The position numbers and the translations under genes are program-made. Below, piece after piece: positions 33,701 through 41,895 of a DNA stretch of 64,000 nucleotides. The notes beneath the pieces were generated by a model. The model searched no databases. It worked only from the letters and a program-made list of their open reading frames with translations, and was not told the DNA's origin. This DNA comes from Bacillota bacterium (lineage in GTDB: Bacteria; Bacillota; Clostridia; Lachnospirales; Lachnospiraceae), in contig JAFAGA010000028.1 of assembly GCA_023423045.1 (NCBI GenBank), positions 17,110 to 81,109 on the forward strand, given 5' to 3'. Within the stretch, counting starts at the first letter, position 1. Every line of letters begins with the position of its first letter.

Positions 33701-36379
33701 TTACTGCCTGCTAAAAATATTGACAGCCTTCTTGATTGCGATTTTTCCCTTCCGCTTAAGAACCTGCTTTACAACCACGGGCTTCAGGTCTTCCAGGGAA
33801 ACACCCTCGCCGTCATATTTTCTTGAGAGAGAGATGGCATCGAACTTGCACTTGGTGGTGCAGGCACCGCAGCCCACGCACAGGAATTCATCCACAACGG
33901 TGGCACCGCAGCTCAAGCAGCGCTGTGTTTCCAGCGTTATCTGCTCCAGGGTAAAGGTCTTGCGCAGATCTCCCCAGCTTTCCCTGGAGACGCTTCCGCT
34001 GACATGGGGTGCATGTTGTCTTGGCTGGCGGTCATAGCTATCCAGGTCCAGGTTATCCTTGTCCAGGGAATGGTATTCTCTGCGATCCCGTCCGATTACA
34101 AGACTCTGGCCCGGATGAACATAACGATGGATAGAGATGGCGCCCTGTTTGCCGGCAGCAATTGCGTCAATGGCAAATTTCGGTCCGGTTACCGCATCCC
34201 CTCCGGCAAATACATCGGGTTCTGCTGTCTGGTAGGTAAACGAATCCGTTTTCACGGTACCGCCCGGATGGAACTCCAGCTTGCTGTCTGCCGCAAGATT
34301 ACCCCAGTCTATGGATTGGCCGATGGACAGAAGTACATGGTCTGCCTCCACAAGGATAGTATTATTCTCATCATACACCGGGTTAAAGCGTCCGTTTGCA
34401 TCAAATACAGAGGTGCACTTTCTGAATTCCACTCCGGTTACTCTGCCTCCGGCGGTAAGGATGCGCTTCGGGCCCCAGGAATTGTTAATGTCAATGCCTT
34501 CGGATAGCGTCTCCTCAACTTCTTCCTCCAGCGCCGGCATCTGTTCCCGCGACTCGAGACAGAACATGGCTACCTTATCTGCACCTACTCTGGCAGCAGT
34601 GCGTGCCACATCGATGGCAACATTTCCGCCGCCGATTATAACTGTGGTTCCCTTAAGCTGAAGTTCATTGCCCAGATTAACCTCCCGCAGGAAATCCACG
34701 CCGGCAATAACACCTTCTGCGTTTTCACCCTCTATATTCAGTTTTCTTCCGGCCTGTGCTCCGATTGCAAGATAGAAAGCCTCATATCCCTGGGCTCTCA
34801 ACTTTTTGAGGCTGATATCCTTGCCTACTTCGATTCCTGTCTTAAATTCTACGCCCAGCTCCTTTAGAATGGCTATCTCGGCATTTACCACATCCTTCTC
34901 CAGGCGGAAGGAGGGAATTCCCAGTGACAGCATTCCGCCGAGGGCCTTCTGCTTCTCAAAAACAGTTACCCGATAACCGTCGATGGCGAGATAATATGCG
35001 CAAGAAAGTCCGGCGGGCCCGGCTCCGATTACTGCGATTTTCTTGCCGTAATCATGGCGCTTCTTCGGTATGTAGCGATTTTCATTATTCAGATCCTGTT
35101 CTGCAATGAATTTTTTGATCTCGTCAATGGCAATGGGATCATCGATGTCTCCCCTGGTACAGGCTGATTCGCATTTTCTGGGGCAAATGCGCCCGCATAC
35201 GGCGGGGAAGGGATTCTCATGCTTAATCAGCTCCAGAGCATCCTGATATCTTCCCTGGGATGCCAGCTTTATATAACCCTGGATGGAGATGTGTGCGGGG
35301 CATTCCGTCTTGCAGGGGCTGGTTCCGGTGTCCACAACATCCTTACGGTTGGTGCGGTACTCCGGATTCCACCTTTCCGGACCCCATTCGGTGTCCCTGG
35401 GGGTCTCTTGTTTTTTCTGAGGGAGGGGCTTAGGGGTGCAAAGCTTCTGACCTAACTGAAGAGCGTTTACCGGGCAGTTCTCCACACATTCCCCGCAGGC
35501 CACGCATTTATCCTTATCTACCTGGGATACATAATTAGAACGTACCATGTCCACATTCTTGAACATCTCAGCAGTTCTTAAGGATAGACAGGAGCAGCCG
35601 CAGCAGTTGCAGATCGCATGGGTCTTGCCGGAGCCGTCCAGATTCGGAATCTGATGCATCAGACCGTTTTCTTCCGCACGGAGAATAATATCAAAGGCTT
35701 CCTCCCGGGTGATCTGCCGGCCTCTTCCGGTTCGAATGTAGTATTCGGCGGCATGGCCCATTTGAATACACATATCCTCCTTCAGGTGACCACAGCCCTC
35801 GCCCATGGATTCTCTGGCAGTACGGCAGGAGCAATCGGATACGGAGAAGATGCTATTATCATTCAGGTATTTGGATACCTCTTCATAGGAAGCTCTTCTG
35901 GTCTCGCCGTCAATGGCTTTTTCAATGGGAATGACGCGCATCAGGCCGACTCCTACCGGGAAGGCGCCGGTGCTCTTGGGTCCCCTGACCCTGCCGTAAG
36001 CCTCGAAGGCTTCTGCGATCTGGGGATACTTTTTTACATTCTCTTTATTGTTCGTCATCATCTCCATAATGCCGGGAACCCAGGTGTCATACCAATAGGT
36101 GTCTTCTCCGTCAATGTTGTTCACGAAGAATACTCCGGCAACAGCCAGTTCCCATAATAATCTGGCGGTCTCTTCCTCGGTTTTGCCGCAGAGGGGAGCC
36201 AGCTGCCTGGCGGTTGCTTTCTCACGAATCTTCAAATGCAATGCCACTTCAGCCATTTCATCGGTCACTACGGGCTCCAGTATCAGGTATTCCGGATCCT
36301 TTGCGGTGATCTCATCCTTGGAACCCATCTTCTTTCTGCTGATATGATTGGCAAGCTCTAAGATCTTCATTCTGGTCAT
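33701..36379 (-). CDS. Multi-domain Fe-S flavoprotein oxidoreductase (GltD-like core)
   Basis: An 892-residue soluble protein. An N-terminal region (~1-180) is followed by a Cys-rich segment (SVSDCSCRTARESMGEGCGH, then AICNCCGCSCLSLRT), a [4Fe-4S] motif CVACGECVENCPVNAL (~290), and a GltD-type N-terminal Fe-S domain (CGRICPRKCESACTRGD). Then come FAD binding IAVIGAGPAGLSCAYYLAID, NAD(P) binding TTVIIGGGNVAIDVARTAAR, the FAD end motif DVFAGGDAVTGPKFAIDAIA, and a C-terminal ferredoxin-like pair ending CVGCGACTTKCKFDAI. It shuttles electrons between NAD(P)H and Fe-S partners; the partner is unknown. It lies between hypB and hypA, with AGGGGG before its ATG. Confidence 0.85.
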   Translation of the reverse strand: MTRMKILELANHISRKKMGSKDEITAKDPEYLILEPVVTDEMAEVALHLKIREKATARQLAPLCGKTEEETARLLWELAVAGVFFVNNIDGEDTYWYDTWVPGIMEMMTNNKENVKKYPQIAEAFEAYGRVRGPKSTGAFPVGVGLMRVIPIEKAIDGETRRASYEEVSKYLNDNSIFSVSDCSCRTARESMGEGCGHLKEDMCIQMGHAAEYYIRTGRGRQITREEAFDIILRAEENGLMHQIPNLDGSGKTHAICNCCGCSCLSLRTAEMFKNVDMVRSNYVSQVDKDKCVACGECVENCPVNALQLGQKLCTPKPLPQKKQETPRDTEWGPERWNPEYRTNRKDVVDTGTSPCKTECPAHISIQGYIKLASQGRYQDALELIKHENPFPAVCGRICPRKCESACTRGDIDDPIAIDEIKKFIAEQDLNNENRYIPKKRHDYGKKIAVIGAGPAGLSCAYYLAIDGYRVTVFEKQKALGGMLSLGIPSFRLEKDVVNAEIAILKELGVEFKTGIEVGKDISLKKLRAQGYEAFYLAIGAQAGRKLNIEGENAEGVIAGVDFLREVNLGNELQLKGTTVIIGGGNVAIDVARTAARVGADKVAMFCLESREQMPALEEEVEETLSEGIDINNSWGPKRILTAGGRVTGVEFRKCTSVFDANGRFNPVYDENNTILVEADHVLLSIGQSIDWGNLAADSKLEFHPGGTVKTDSFTYQTAEPDVFAGGDAVTGPKFAIDAIAAGKQGAISIHRYVHPGQSLVIGRDRREYHSLDKDNLDLDSYDRQPRQHAPHVSGSVSRESWGDLRKTFTLEQITLETQRCLSCGATVVDEFLCVGCGACTTKCKFDAISLSRKYDGEGVSLEDLKPVVVKQVLKRKGKIAIKKAVNIFSRQ

Positions 36380-36382
36380 TGA

Positions 36383-37060
36383 TTAATCCCCCTTCTCTTT
36401 CCATTCCTTAACGGTATTACGCAGCCAATGGGCCCATTCCTCGATACCTTCTCCGGTTTTTGCAGAGATTGTGATGATTTTAACCTTGGGATTTATATTT
36501 TTAACCCGCTGGATACATGCCTCCAGATCAAAGTCGAAATATTCCAGGGTATCGATCTTATTAATCAGAAGGATATCAACGATGGAGAACATCAGGGGAT
36601 ATTTCAGCGGTTTATCATCGCCCTCGGGGATGCTTAATATCATTGCATTCCCAATGGCGCCCGTATCAAATTCGGCAGGACATACCAGGTTGCCCACATT
36701 TTCCAGAATCACCAGGTCCATATCCCGGGTCCCCAAGCCTTCCAGACCCTGTTTGGTCATATCTGCATCTAGATGGCACATGCCGCCGGTATGAAGCTGA
36801 ATCACCTTTACTCCGGTTTCGGAGATGGTTCTGGCATCCACATCAGAATCAATGTCGGCCTCCATAACACCGATTCGGAGGTCCTCTTTCAGAGCCCGGA
36901 TGGTTTGGGTGAGGGTAGTGGTTTTGCCCGCACCAGGGGAGGACATCAGGTTCAGAAGAAAGGTTTTTTCCTTCTTAAGCTGCGCTCTGAGCTGGTTGGC
37001 CTGGCGGTTGTTGTCATCAAAAACATTTTGTTTAATTTCAAGTATTTTAAAATCTTTCAT
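36383..37060 (-). CDS. hypB: Hydrogenase nickel incorporation GTPase HypB
   Basis: A 225-residue SIMIBI GTPase: Walker A LMSSPGAGKTTTL, switch region GVMEADIDSDVDA, metal site GGMCHLDADM with Cys-His, LVILENVGNLVCPAEFD and the base-recognition NKID. It lacks a His-rich N-terminus, so it does not store nickel. It hydrolyses GTP to transfer nickel with HypA. It is the first gene of the three-gene unit, 3 nt before the flavoprotein. Confidence 0.95.
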   Translation of the reverse strand: MKDFKILEIKQNVFDDNNRQANQLRAQLKKEKTFLLNLMSSPGAGKTTTLTQTIRALKEDLRIGVMEADIDSDVDARTISETGVKVIQLHTGGMCHLDADMTKQGLEGLGTRDMDLVILENVGNLVCPAEFDTGAIGNAMILSIPEGDDKPLKYPLMFSIVDILLINKIDTLEYFDFDLEACIQRVKNINPKVKIITISAKTGEGIEEWAHWLRNTVKEWKEKGD

Positions 37061-37136
37061 ATTCTATCCTTATTCCTTTCCATATCAGTATCATAGGCAG
37101 CATCCTTTTACAGGATGCTTGGTATTGTACGGCGGA

Positions 37137-38117
37137 TTATTCAGCCAGAGCCTTTATATCGCGGTACTCCTTCAAATCGGTATATAGCTCTGCGGCGTAA
37201 GGGTTTCTTTTCGTCTTTCTTACCTTATAGATCATGTAGACTATTACGGCAATATTGACTGCCAAGGCCGCAAAGCTCCAGAAGAAGAGATATGATCTGT
37301 TATATGTAGAAGCTACGGCGAAGGCACCGGTGTCGATGAAGGCCGGGAAGGTCTGGGCAAACATACACCAAAGGGCAAGTGTCTGTGCGCGATGCTGCAG
37401 CCAGGCACCCTTGCCGAGAGTAAAGGCGCAGAGGGTGGGAGCGAGGAGCAGTGCAAAGCCGCAATACCAGGCGTGAGCGGGCAGGCAATTATAGGTATAA
37501 GCAAAGTTCCATAGATCATATGCGATGATCCAGAACCAAAGCATATCCGGCCAGAGCATATCCTTGCTGCCGTCCTTCCTGGTAACCTTGCGGACGCAGA
37601 TGCCAAACCAGCCGGTGATGGCAATAATGTTCAGGATACCTGCGAGAGCATTCATAAAGTTCCAGGGACCGCCCAGCACATACATGGCATCATCCACCAA
37701 AATACCGCCCTGGGGATACCTTATACCAACTTCAATATCCCTAACTACTGCCTCAAGAATATTGATTGCCAGGATTGCAGGAGGGAAGCAGAGGGCCCAT
37801 TTTTTATCGGAGAGCCTCCAGGCCTTCCCTGTCTTTTTACTTGTGCCGTGAAGATGGCGGATACACCAGAAGCCGATGCAGCCGGCAGTTGAGGAATATA
37901 CCTTTGCCAGATGGAACCAATCCGTGTAGGTGGTGTCTTTTAATACAGTAAACCATAGAACCGATAAAACAGTCGGCAGGACAATAAAACATAAAAATCC
38001 GATAACAGTGGAACGTCTTGTCAATTCATTGGCTGTGAAGAGGAGCGCAAATACCAAAATCCAGACAAGCCATACGGAGATAGCATTCGCTCCGGCATCA
38101 TAATTGAATGTAAACAT
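37137..38117 (-). CDS. DUF5692 multi-pass membrane protein
   Basis: A 326-residue protein with about nine membrane segments and many Trp residues (e.g. ILNIIAITGWFGICVRK, DMLWPDMLWFWIIAYDLWNF). I recognise it as the DUF5692 family, with no established function. It is divergent from a FadR-type regulator and has its own promoter (TTGACT 38231-38236, TAATAT 38207-38212, 18-bp spacing, minus strand). One of two matching FadR-type operators lies just downstream of that promoter, so it is probably repressed by that regulator. Confidence 0.8.
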   Translation of the reverse strand: MFTFNYDAGANAISVWLVWILVFALLFTANELTRRSTVIGFLCFIVLPTVLSVLWFTVLKDTTYTDWFHLAKVYSSTAGCIGFWCIRHLHGTSKKTGKAWRLSDKKWALCFPPAILAINILEAVVRDIEVGIRYPQGGILVDDAMYVLGGPWNFMNALAGILNIIAITGWFGICVRKVTRKDGSKDMLWPDMLWFWIIAYDLWNFAYTYNCLPAHAWYCGFALLLAPTLCAFTLGKGAWLQHRAQTLALWCMFAQTFPAFIDTGAFAVASTYNRSYLFFWSFAALAVNIAVIVYMIYKVRKTKRNPYAAELYTDLKEYRDIKALAE

Positions 38118-38178
38118 AATTTTCTCTCCTTACCCTAATAGAATAATAAAATATGAAGCATACATAATGTAGATATCT

Positions 38179-38191
38179 CTGGTCTGGCCAG
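38179..38191. promoter_or_regulatory. FadR-type operator of the DUF5692 promoter
   Basis: CTGGTCTGGCCAG fits the GntR/FadR-subfamily palindrome TGGTN3ACCA with one deviation. It lies 16 nt downstream of the minus-strand -10, in the transcribed leader, 62 nt before the DUF5692 start. Confidence 0.65.
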
Positions 38192-38276
38192 AAGTATCCC
38201 ATAATTATATTATCGTCTTTTTTTTAACAAAGTCAATAACGCATGGATTATTCGGCAATTTAGATATAAAATATAC

Positions 38277-38331
38277 TTGTTTTTAAGCATATAATACAAT
38301 ATAATTTATATCTGGTATCTGGTCAGACCAG
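38277..38331 (+). promoter_or_regulatory. Promoter and FadR-type operator of the regulator gene
   Basis: TTGTTT (38277-38282), 17 bp, TATAAT (38300-38305), then the palindrome CTGGTCAGACCAG at 38319-38331, 14 nt past the -10. It mirrors the arrangement at 38179-38236. The 346-bp gap 38118-38463 holds these two promoter/operator units and nothing else I can name. Confidence 0.65.
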
Positions 38332-38463
38332 TAGCAGTTTGAGCCTGAAATTTTTAATCAAATTAGCTTTTCAATGGTGAGTGATTTGAAGAAATAAGTT
38401 TTCCTAAAGGACAGATTTATGTGTTAATCAAATTCATAGAGTAATGGTAGAAGGGAGATTACT

Positions 38464-39168
38464 ATGGAATTTACTAAATTATCGGCACCCTCTCTGAAGG
38501 AGCTGTTTATTCAGGAGCTGGAGGGTATGATTTTATCAGGAAGATTGAAAGTGGGAGAGAAGCTTCCGCCGGAGCGGGAGCTTGCCAAGTCCATGCAGGT
38601 GAGCAGAGGGGTGGTAAACAGCGGAATTTTGGAACTGGCAAGAAAGGGATTTCTGACCATCAGGCCGAGGGTTGGGACCTTTATTGCTGATTATCGCAAA
38701 ACAGGAACCATGGAAACCCTGATATCGATTTTGAATTATAATGGCGGAGTGCTCCGATCCGAAGAAATACGCTCTATTTTGGAGATACGTCAGGCACTGA
38801 GTATTCTGGCCCTGCGCCTTTCTATTCCAGGAATGAAGCAGGAGGACATTGATGTTTTGCGTAGTCATGCGGATGGCATTGCGAAAGCATCCGGAGCAAA
38901 GGAGGCAGGTGAAAAGGCATTTGATTTTCATCATGAGCTTGCCATTCTTTCCGGAAACATGCTTATGCCCTTGATCTATTACTCCTTTCGTGAAGCAGTG
39001 ATCATGCTCTGGGAGAGATTTTGCATACTCCACGGAAAGGAAAAGCTATATGCCAATACGGATACGCTATGGCCGTTCATTGCCGGACGGGATGTGGAGG
39101 GGGCCATTGACTGGTCGGAGAAAAAGGTGAATGATGCGATTGAAGGAGGGGATCAGATCTATTATTAG
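38464..39168 (+). CDS. GntR-family regulator, FadR subfamily
   Basis: A 234-residue regulator. The N-terminal winged HTH (SGRLKVGEKLPPERELAKSM, SRGVVNSGILELARKGFLTI) is followed by an all-helical FCD-like effector domain (~95-225) with metal-site-type residues (EIRQALSILALRL, FDFHHELAILSGN). FadR-group regulators bind TGGTN3ACCA sites and respond to small carboxylates. Both sites found upstream fit, so autoregulation and control of the divergent DUF5692 gene are likely. The effector is unknown. Confidence 0.9.
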   Translation: MEFTKLSAPSLKELFIQELEGMILSGRLKVGEKLPPERELAKSMQVSRGVVNSGILELARKGFLTIRPRVGTFIADYRKTGTMETLISILNYNGGVLRSEEIRSILEIRQALSILALRLSIPGMKQEDIDVLRSHADGIAKASGAKEAGEKAFDFHHELAILSGNMLMPLIYYSFREAVIMLWERFCILHGKEKLYANTDTLWPFIAGRDVEGAIDWSEKKVNDAIEGGDQIYY

Positions 39169-39363
39169 AAAAATTAGTATATAGATAATATCATATTTAC
39201 ATTCCATAGCATGTTTATAAGTAGAGAAATGCGTATACACACTAATTATTCATTGAACAAGAAAATGGATTGTGCTACCCTATAGATAAGAAGCGACAGA
39301 TAACAACAAACAGATTCAAAATAGTCTGTTCGAGCAACAAAGTAAGATGAATAGGATGAGTAC

Positions 39364-40317
39364 ATGGAAAAGGGAAGTACGGTAACGAATAACAACATAG
39401 GAACAGCGATACAGTATTTTCGGGAATCATACCGGATAACACAGGGGAATTTATGTAAAGGCCTGTGTTCTGTGGCTACTTTATCGCGCATTGAGACAGG
39501 AGAAAGGGATGTTGATTCCTTGCTGCTGGAGACTCTTTTGGAACGCCTGGGAAGAATGCCGAATCAATTTGAGTTAATATTGACGGATTTTGATTATATG
39601 CTATATCTGAAGCGTGAGGAAATTAAAAGGCAGATAGAAGAACAAAACTGTGAAAAAGCACATGAGCTTTTGAGGGAATATGAGAAAAGTGCCGGCTCCA
39701 AGGGGACGCCCCACCGGCAGTTTATTATGAACAGCAGGGCCTGGCTCAATGACGCAGAGGGAGGAGCTGTAGAAAAGACAATTGAATTGCTTATGGAAGC
39801 AATCGTCTGCACGGTGCCTGATTTCAAAACCTACAATATAAAGAATTATTATTTAAGCAATCCAGAAATCAATATTATTATCGACATGATCCAGCACATG
39901 GTTCTAGCTGGGGCCAGGGATAAGGCTAAAGATATTCTGAACCAGGTGATAGAGTATCTGGAGCGTCAAGCTGTTACCGAAGAGAATAACTCTGTCTACA
40001 CGAAAGTAGCTGTCATGGCCAGTAAACTGTATATGGAAGAAGGTGATATGCTCCGTGCCGGTAAGATGTGCGAGCTCGGCCTGGAAAAAAGCAAGGGAAT
40101 CCGTAAGATGGATTATCTGGGTGATTTATATATAATCAAGGCAAAATCGATGGAAGCACTGCTTGAAGAAGATAGGGGACAGAAAGAAGCCAGGATGAAA
40201 TGTGTGAAAGCATACCTACAGGCATATTATGTGTATGATTTCTGTGAGGAGCATTCTGAGGCAGAGAAGATAAGGGAGCATCTGCAGGAGGTATATCAAT
40301 GGGTAGATATCGATTAG
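39364..40317 (+). CDS. HTH / TPR-like regulator, RRNPP type (receptor 1)
   Basis: A 317-residue protein. The N-terminal XRE-type HTH (about residues 8-62: IQYFRESYRITQGNLCKGLC, SVATLSRIETGERDVDSLLL) is followed by ~240 helical residues with TPR-like paired helices (e.g. KREEIKRQIEEQNCEKAHEL, KLYMEEGDMLRAGKMCELGL). This is the layout of peptide-binding RRNPP regulators (PlcR, PrgX, Rgg). Its stop overlaps the next, related gene by 19 nt, and a secreted pre-peptide gene lies convergent just beyond. Ligand recognition and DNA targets are inferred, not shown. Confidence 0.8.
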   Translation: MEKGSTVTNNNIGTAIQYFRESYRITQGNLCKGLCSVATLSRIETGERDVDSLLLETLLERLGRMPNQFELILTDFDYMLYLKREEIKRQIEEQNCEKAHELLREYEKSAGSKGTPHRQFIMNSRAWLNDAEGGAVEKTIELLMEAIVCTVPDFKTYNIKNYYLSNPEINIIIDMIQHMVLAGARDKAKDILNQVIEYLERQAVTEENNSVYTKVAVMASKLYMEEGDMLRAGKMCELGLEKSKGIRKMDYLGDLYIIKAKSMEALLEEDRGQKEARMKCVKAYLQAYYVYDFCEEHSEAEKIREHLQEVYQWVDID

Positions 40318-41234
40318 GTGACATTGTACGGATGACAAGAAAATCCTTGTCAATCACACAGGAACAGCTGAGTGATGAAATCTGTTCCGTAGAGACACTG
40401 TCTCGGATTGAGAATGGAAGCCAGAATCCAAGCAGGGATGTCTACGAGTTGTTGATGGAGCGCATGGGCCGTATCAGGGATAGGGCATATTCCATGCTTT
40501 CCGTATCAGACCTGAAGGTATTGGAGCAAATGAAGCTGTTTGAGGATTATATTAAGCAATATGACTTTCGAAAGGCAGATAAAATCCTTAGAGAAATAAA
40601 GAAATCCATAGGCAACTCAGTGCTTGACCGGCAATTTTTAATCAGAGCGGAAGGGATTGTAAACTATTACTTGAACAATATTTCCGCAGAAGAATATCTG
40701 GAGGAGTCAAAGAGAGCAATACGCCTGACCATTCCCAAGTATGGATTAATCTCCATGGAAAACTGGCCGTTGAGTTTTGGCGAGGCTAAAATCATAGTTA
40801 ACATATCTATTGCCTGTGCTGAAAAATCTCAATATCACCAGGCAATAGATATGTTAACAGAAGTCTATAATGCAATGCGTCATAGTTACATGGATGAAGA
40901 ACAAAGAGCTATTCTTCAAGTCACAATTGTTAATAATCTGTCAAAGTGGCATGGATTAATCGGAAACCATGAAGCTGCGATTAACATGGCAAATGAAGGG
41001 ATTACCATATGTAAGAAAAATAAATTGGGCAATGCTTTGCCGAATCTCCTATATGGCCTTGCATGGAATATGGAGCAGCTTATAAAAATAGGAGCATTAC
41101 CGCAAAGCAATAAAAAGGAATGTCTCGTGTATTTAAAGCAAGCCTATTATATTGCAGCTTCAATGAGATTAACTTTTGCTGAACAATTTGTAAAAAAGCA
41201 TATAAGTAAAAACTATAATATCTCAATAGAATAA
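40299..41234 (+). CDS. HTH / TPR-like regulator, RRNPP type (receptor 2)
   Basis: A 311-residue paralogue of the preceding protein: N-terminal HTH (VRMTRKSLSITQEQLSDEIC, SVETLSRIENGSQNPSRDVY) and a helical TPR-like C-terminal region (KYGLISMENWPLSFGEAKII, YHQAIDMLTEVYNAMRHSYM, GNHEAAINMANEGITICKKN). AGGAGG inside the upstream gene lies 7 nt before its ATG, so the pair is translationally coupled. Its stop is only 3 nt from the end of the convergent peptide gene. It is likely a second sensor of the same or a related peptide; a heteromeric pair is possible. Confidence 0.8.
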   Translation: MGRYRLGDIVRMTRKSLSITQEQLSDEICSVETLSRIENGSQNPSRDVYELLMERMGRIRDRAYSMLSVSDLKVLEQMKLFEDYIKQYDFRKADKILREIKKSIGNSVLDRQFLIRAEGIVNYYLNNISAEEYLEESKRAIRLTIPKYGLISMENWPLSFGEAKIIVNISIACAEKSQYHQAIDMLTEVYNAMRHSYMDEEQRAILQVTIVNNLSKWHGLIGNHEAAINMANEGITICKKNKLGNALPNLLYGLAWNMEQLIKIGALPQSNKKECLVYLKQAYYIAASMRLTFAEQFVKKHISKNYNISIE

Positions 41235-41237
41235 ATC

Positions 41238-41432
41238 TTACGGAGAAATAATGGGAGGCATGTCACTGGCGAGAGTCAGGATGTTCTCTTCACAAGCGGA
41301 AATGATAGGGGGAGCATCACTGGCGAAGGTTTGTCCGTCACCATTGTTTAACTGTGTCTTTGCAAACACTGCAGTCAAACTCATGAATAAAAGTAACAGA
41401 GAGAGAGCAAGAATACGTTTTTTGTTGTTCAT
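41238..41432 (-). CDS. Secreted pro-peptide with duplicated ASDxPPIIS motif (candidate pheromone)
   Basis: A 64-residue product with a strong AGGAGGT 6 nt before the ATG. It has a Sec-type signal peptide (MNNKKRILALSLLLLFMSLT, likely cleavage after AVFA at residue 24), a short linker, then FASDAPPIIS (36-45), the spacer ACEENILT and LASDMPPIISP at the very C-terminus. The repeated nonapeptide-like unit differs only at one position (A or M). A C-terminal short repeat behind a signal peptide is the format of PapR/Phr/SHP-type pheromone precursors. It is convergent with two RRNPP-type regulators. Confidence 0.8.
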   Translation of the reverse strand: MNNKKRILALSLLLLFMSLTAVFAKTQLNNGDGQTFASDAPPIISACEENILTLASDMPPIISP

Positions 41433-41479
41433 AATTGACCTCCTATGGTTGGGTGATATGGGTTTTTGAGTGACTTTTG

Positions 41480-41510
41480 AATTAAAAACATGTAACACAT
41501 GTTTTTAATT
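41480..41510. promoter_or_regulatory. Perfect 14-bp palindrome upstream of the peptide gene
   Basis: AATTAAAAACATGT, 3-nt centre AAC, ACATGTTTTTAATT. It lies 48-78 bp before the peptide gene start codon (minus strand) and is a candidate binding site for one of the neighbouring regulators. On the plus strand it could also fold as a weak terminator. Confidence 0.6.
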
Positions 41511-41545
41511 TTGATATTAATATAATTATATTATCGGGAAATTAG

Positions 41546-41604
41546 AAAGACCATGTCGTATTTGGAAAATTTATATCAGATTTTCCAAATACGACATGGT
41601 CTTT
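41546..41604 (+). terminator. 25-bp perfect hairpin, probable terminator of the receptor operon
   Basis: AAAGACCATGTCGTATTTGG... at 41546-41570 pairs without mismatch with 41580-41604 (9-nt loop). CTTTTTCTTG overlaps the end on the plus strand. If it stops the receptor transcript, that RNA would run fully antisense across the peptide gene. Such a long perfect stem is unusual. Confidence 0.55.
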
Positions 41605-41779
41605 TTCTTGTAAATTCGCTATCATATAATTAACAAGTTACCAATAGGAGCTTGGGTGGGAGATAGAGGGAGACTGGAGTATCAGACAAGTAGAATTAAG
41701 ACAAGCGTATTATAGTATGCTTAAGATGAGTTGGTATGTTTACTTTAGTTGATGTTGTAAATTACCTGGATAATAAGAG

Positions 41780-41810
41780 CATGAACATGCTTTTTGTTCA
41801 TGATATAATA
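41780..41810 (+). repeat. Third copy of the AT-rich hairpin repeat
   Basis: CATGAACA, loop TGCTTTT, TGTTCATG, then ATATAATA. It matches the second hairpin of the 7007-7186 tandem repeats, including the following ATATAATAT. The 463-bp gap 41433-41895 holds the palindrome, two long hairpins and this repeat; no further gene is seen. Confidence 0.65.
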
Positions 41811-41833
41811 TAGCACAAGATGTGCGGGGAATA

Positions 41834-41869
41834 GAAAAAGAATGATAGCTTTTGTTATCATTCTTTTTC
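41834..41869. terminator. Bidirectional terminator before the NUDIX gene end
   Basis: GAAAAAGAATGATA (41834-41847) pairs with TATCATTCTTTTTC (41856-41869). The A/T-rich flanks let it work in either direction; it closes the minus-strand NUDIX unit. Confidence 0.8.
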
Positions 41870-41895
41870 TTGCATATTTTCTAAAATTGCACTGC

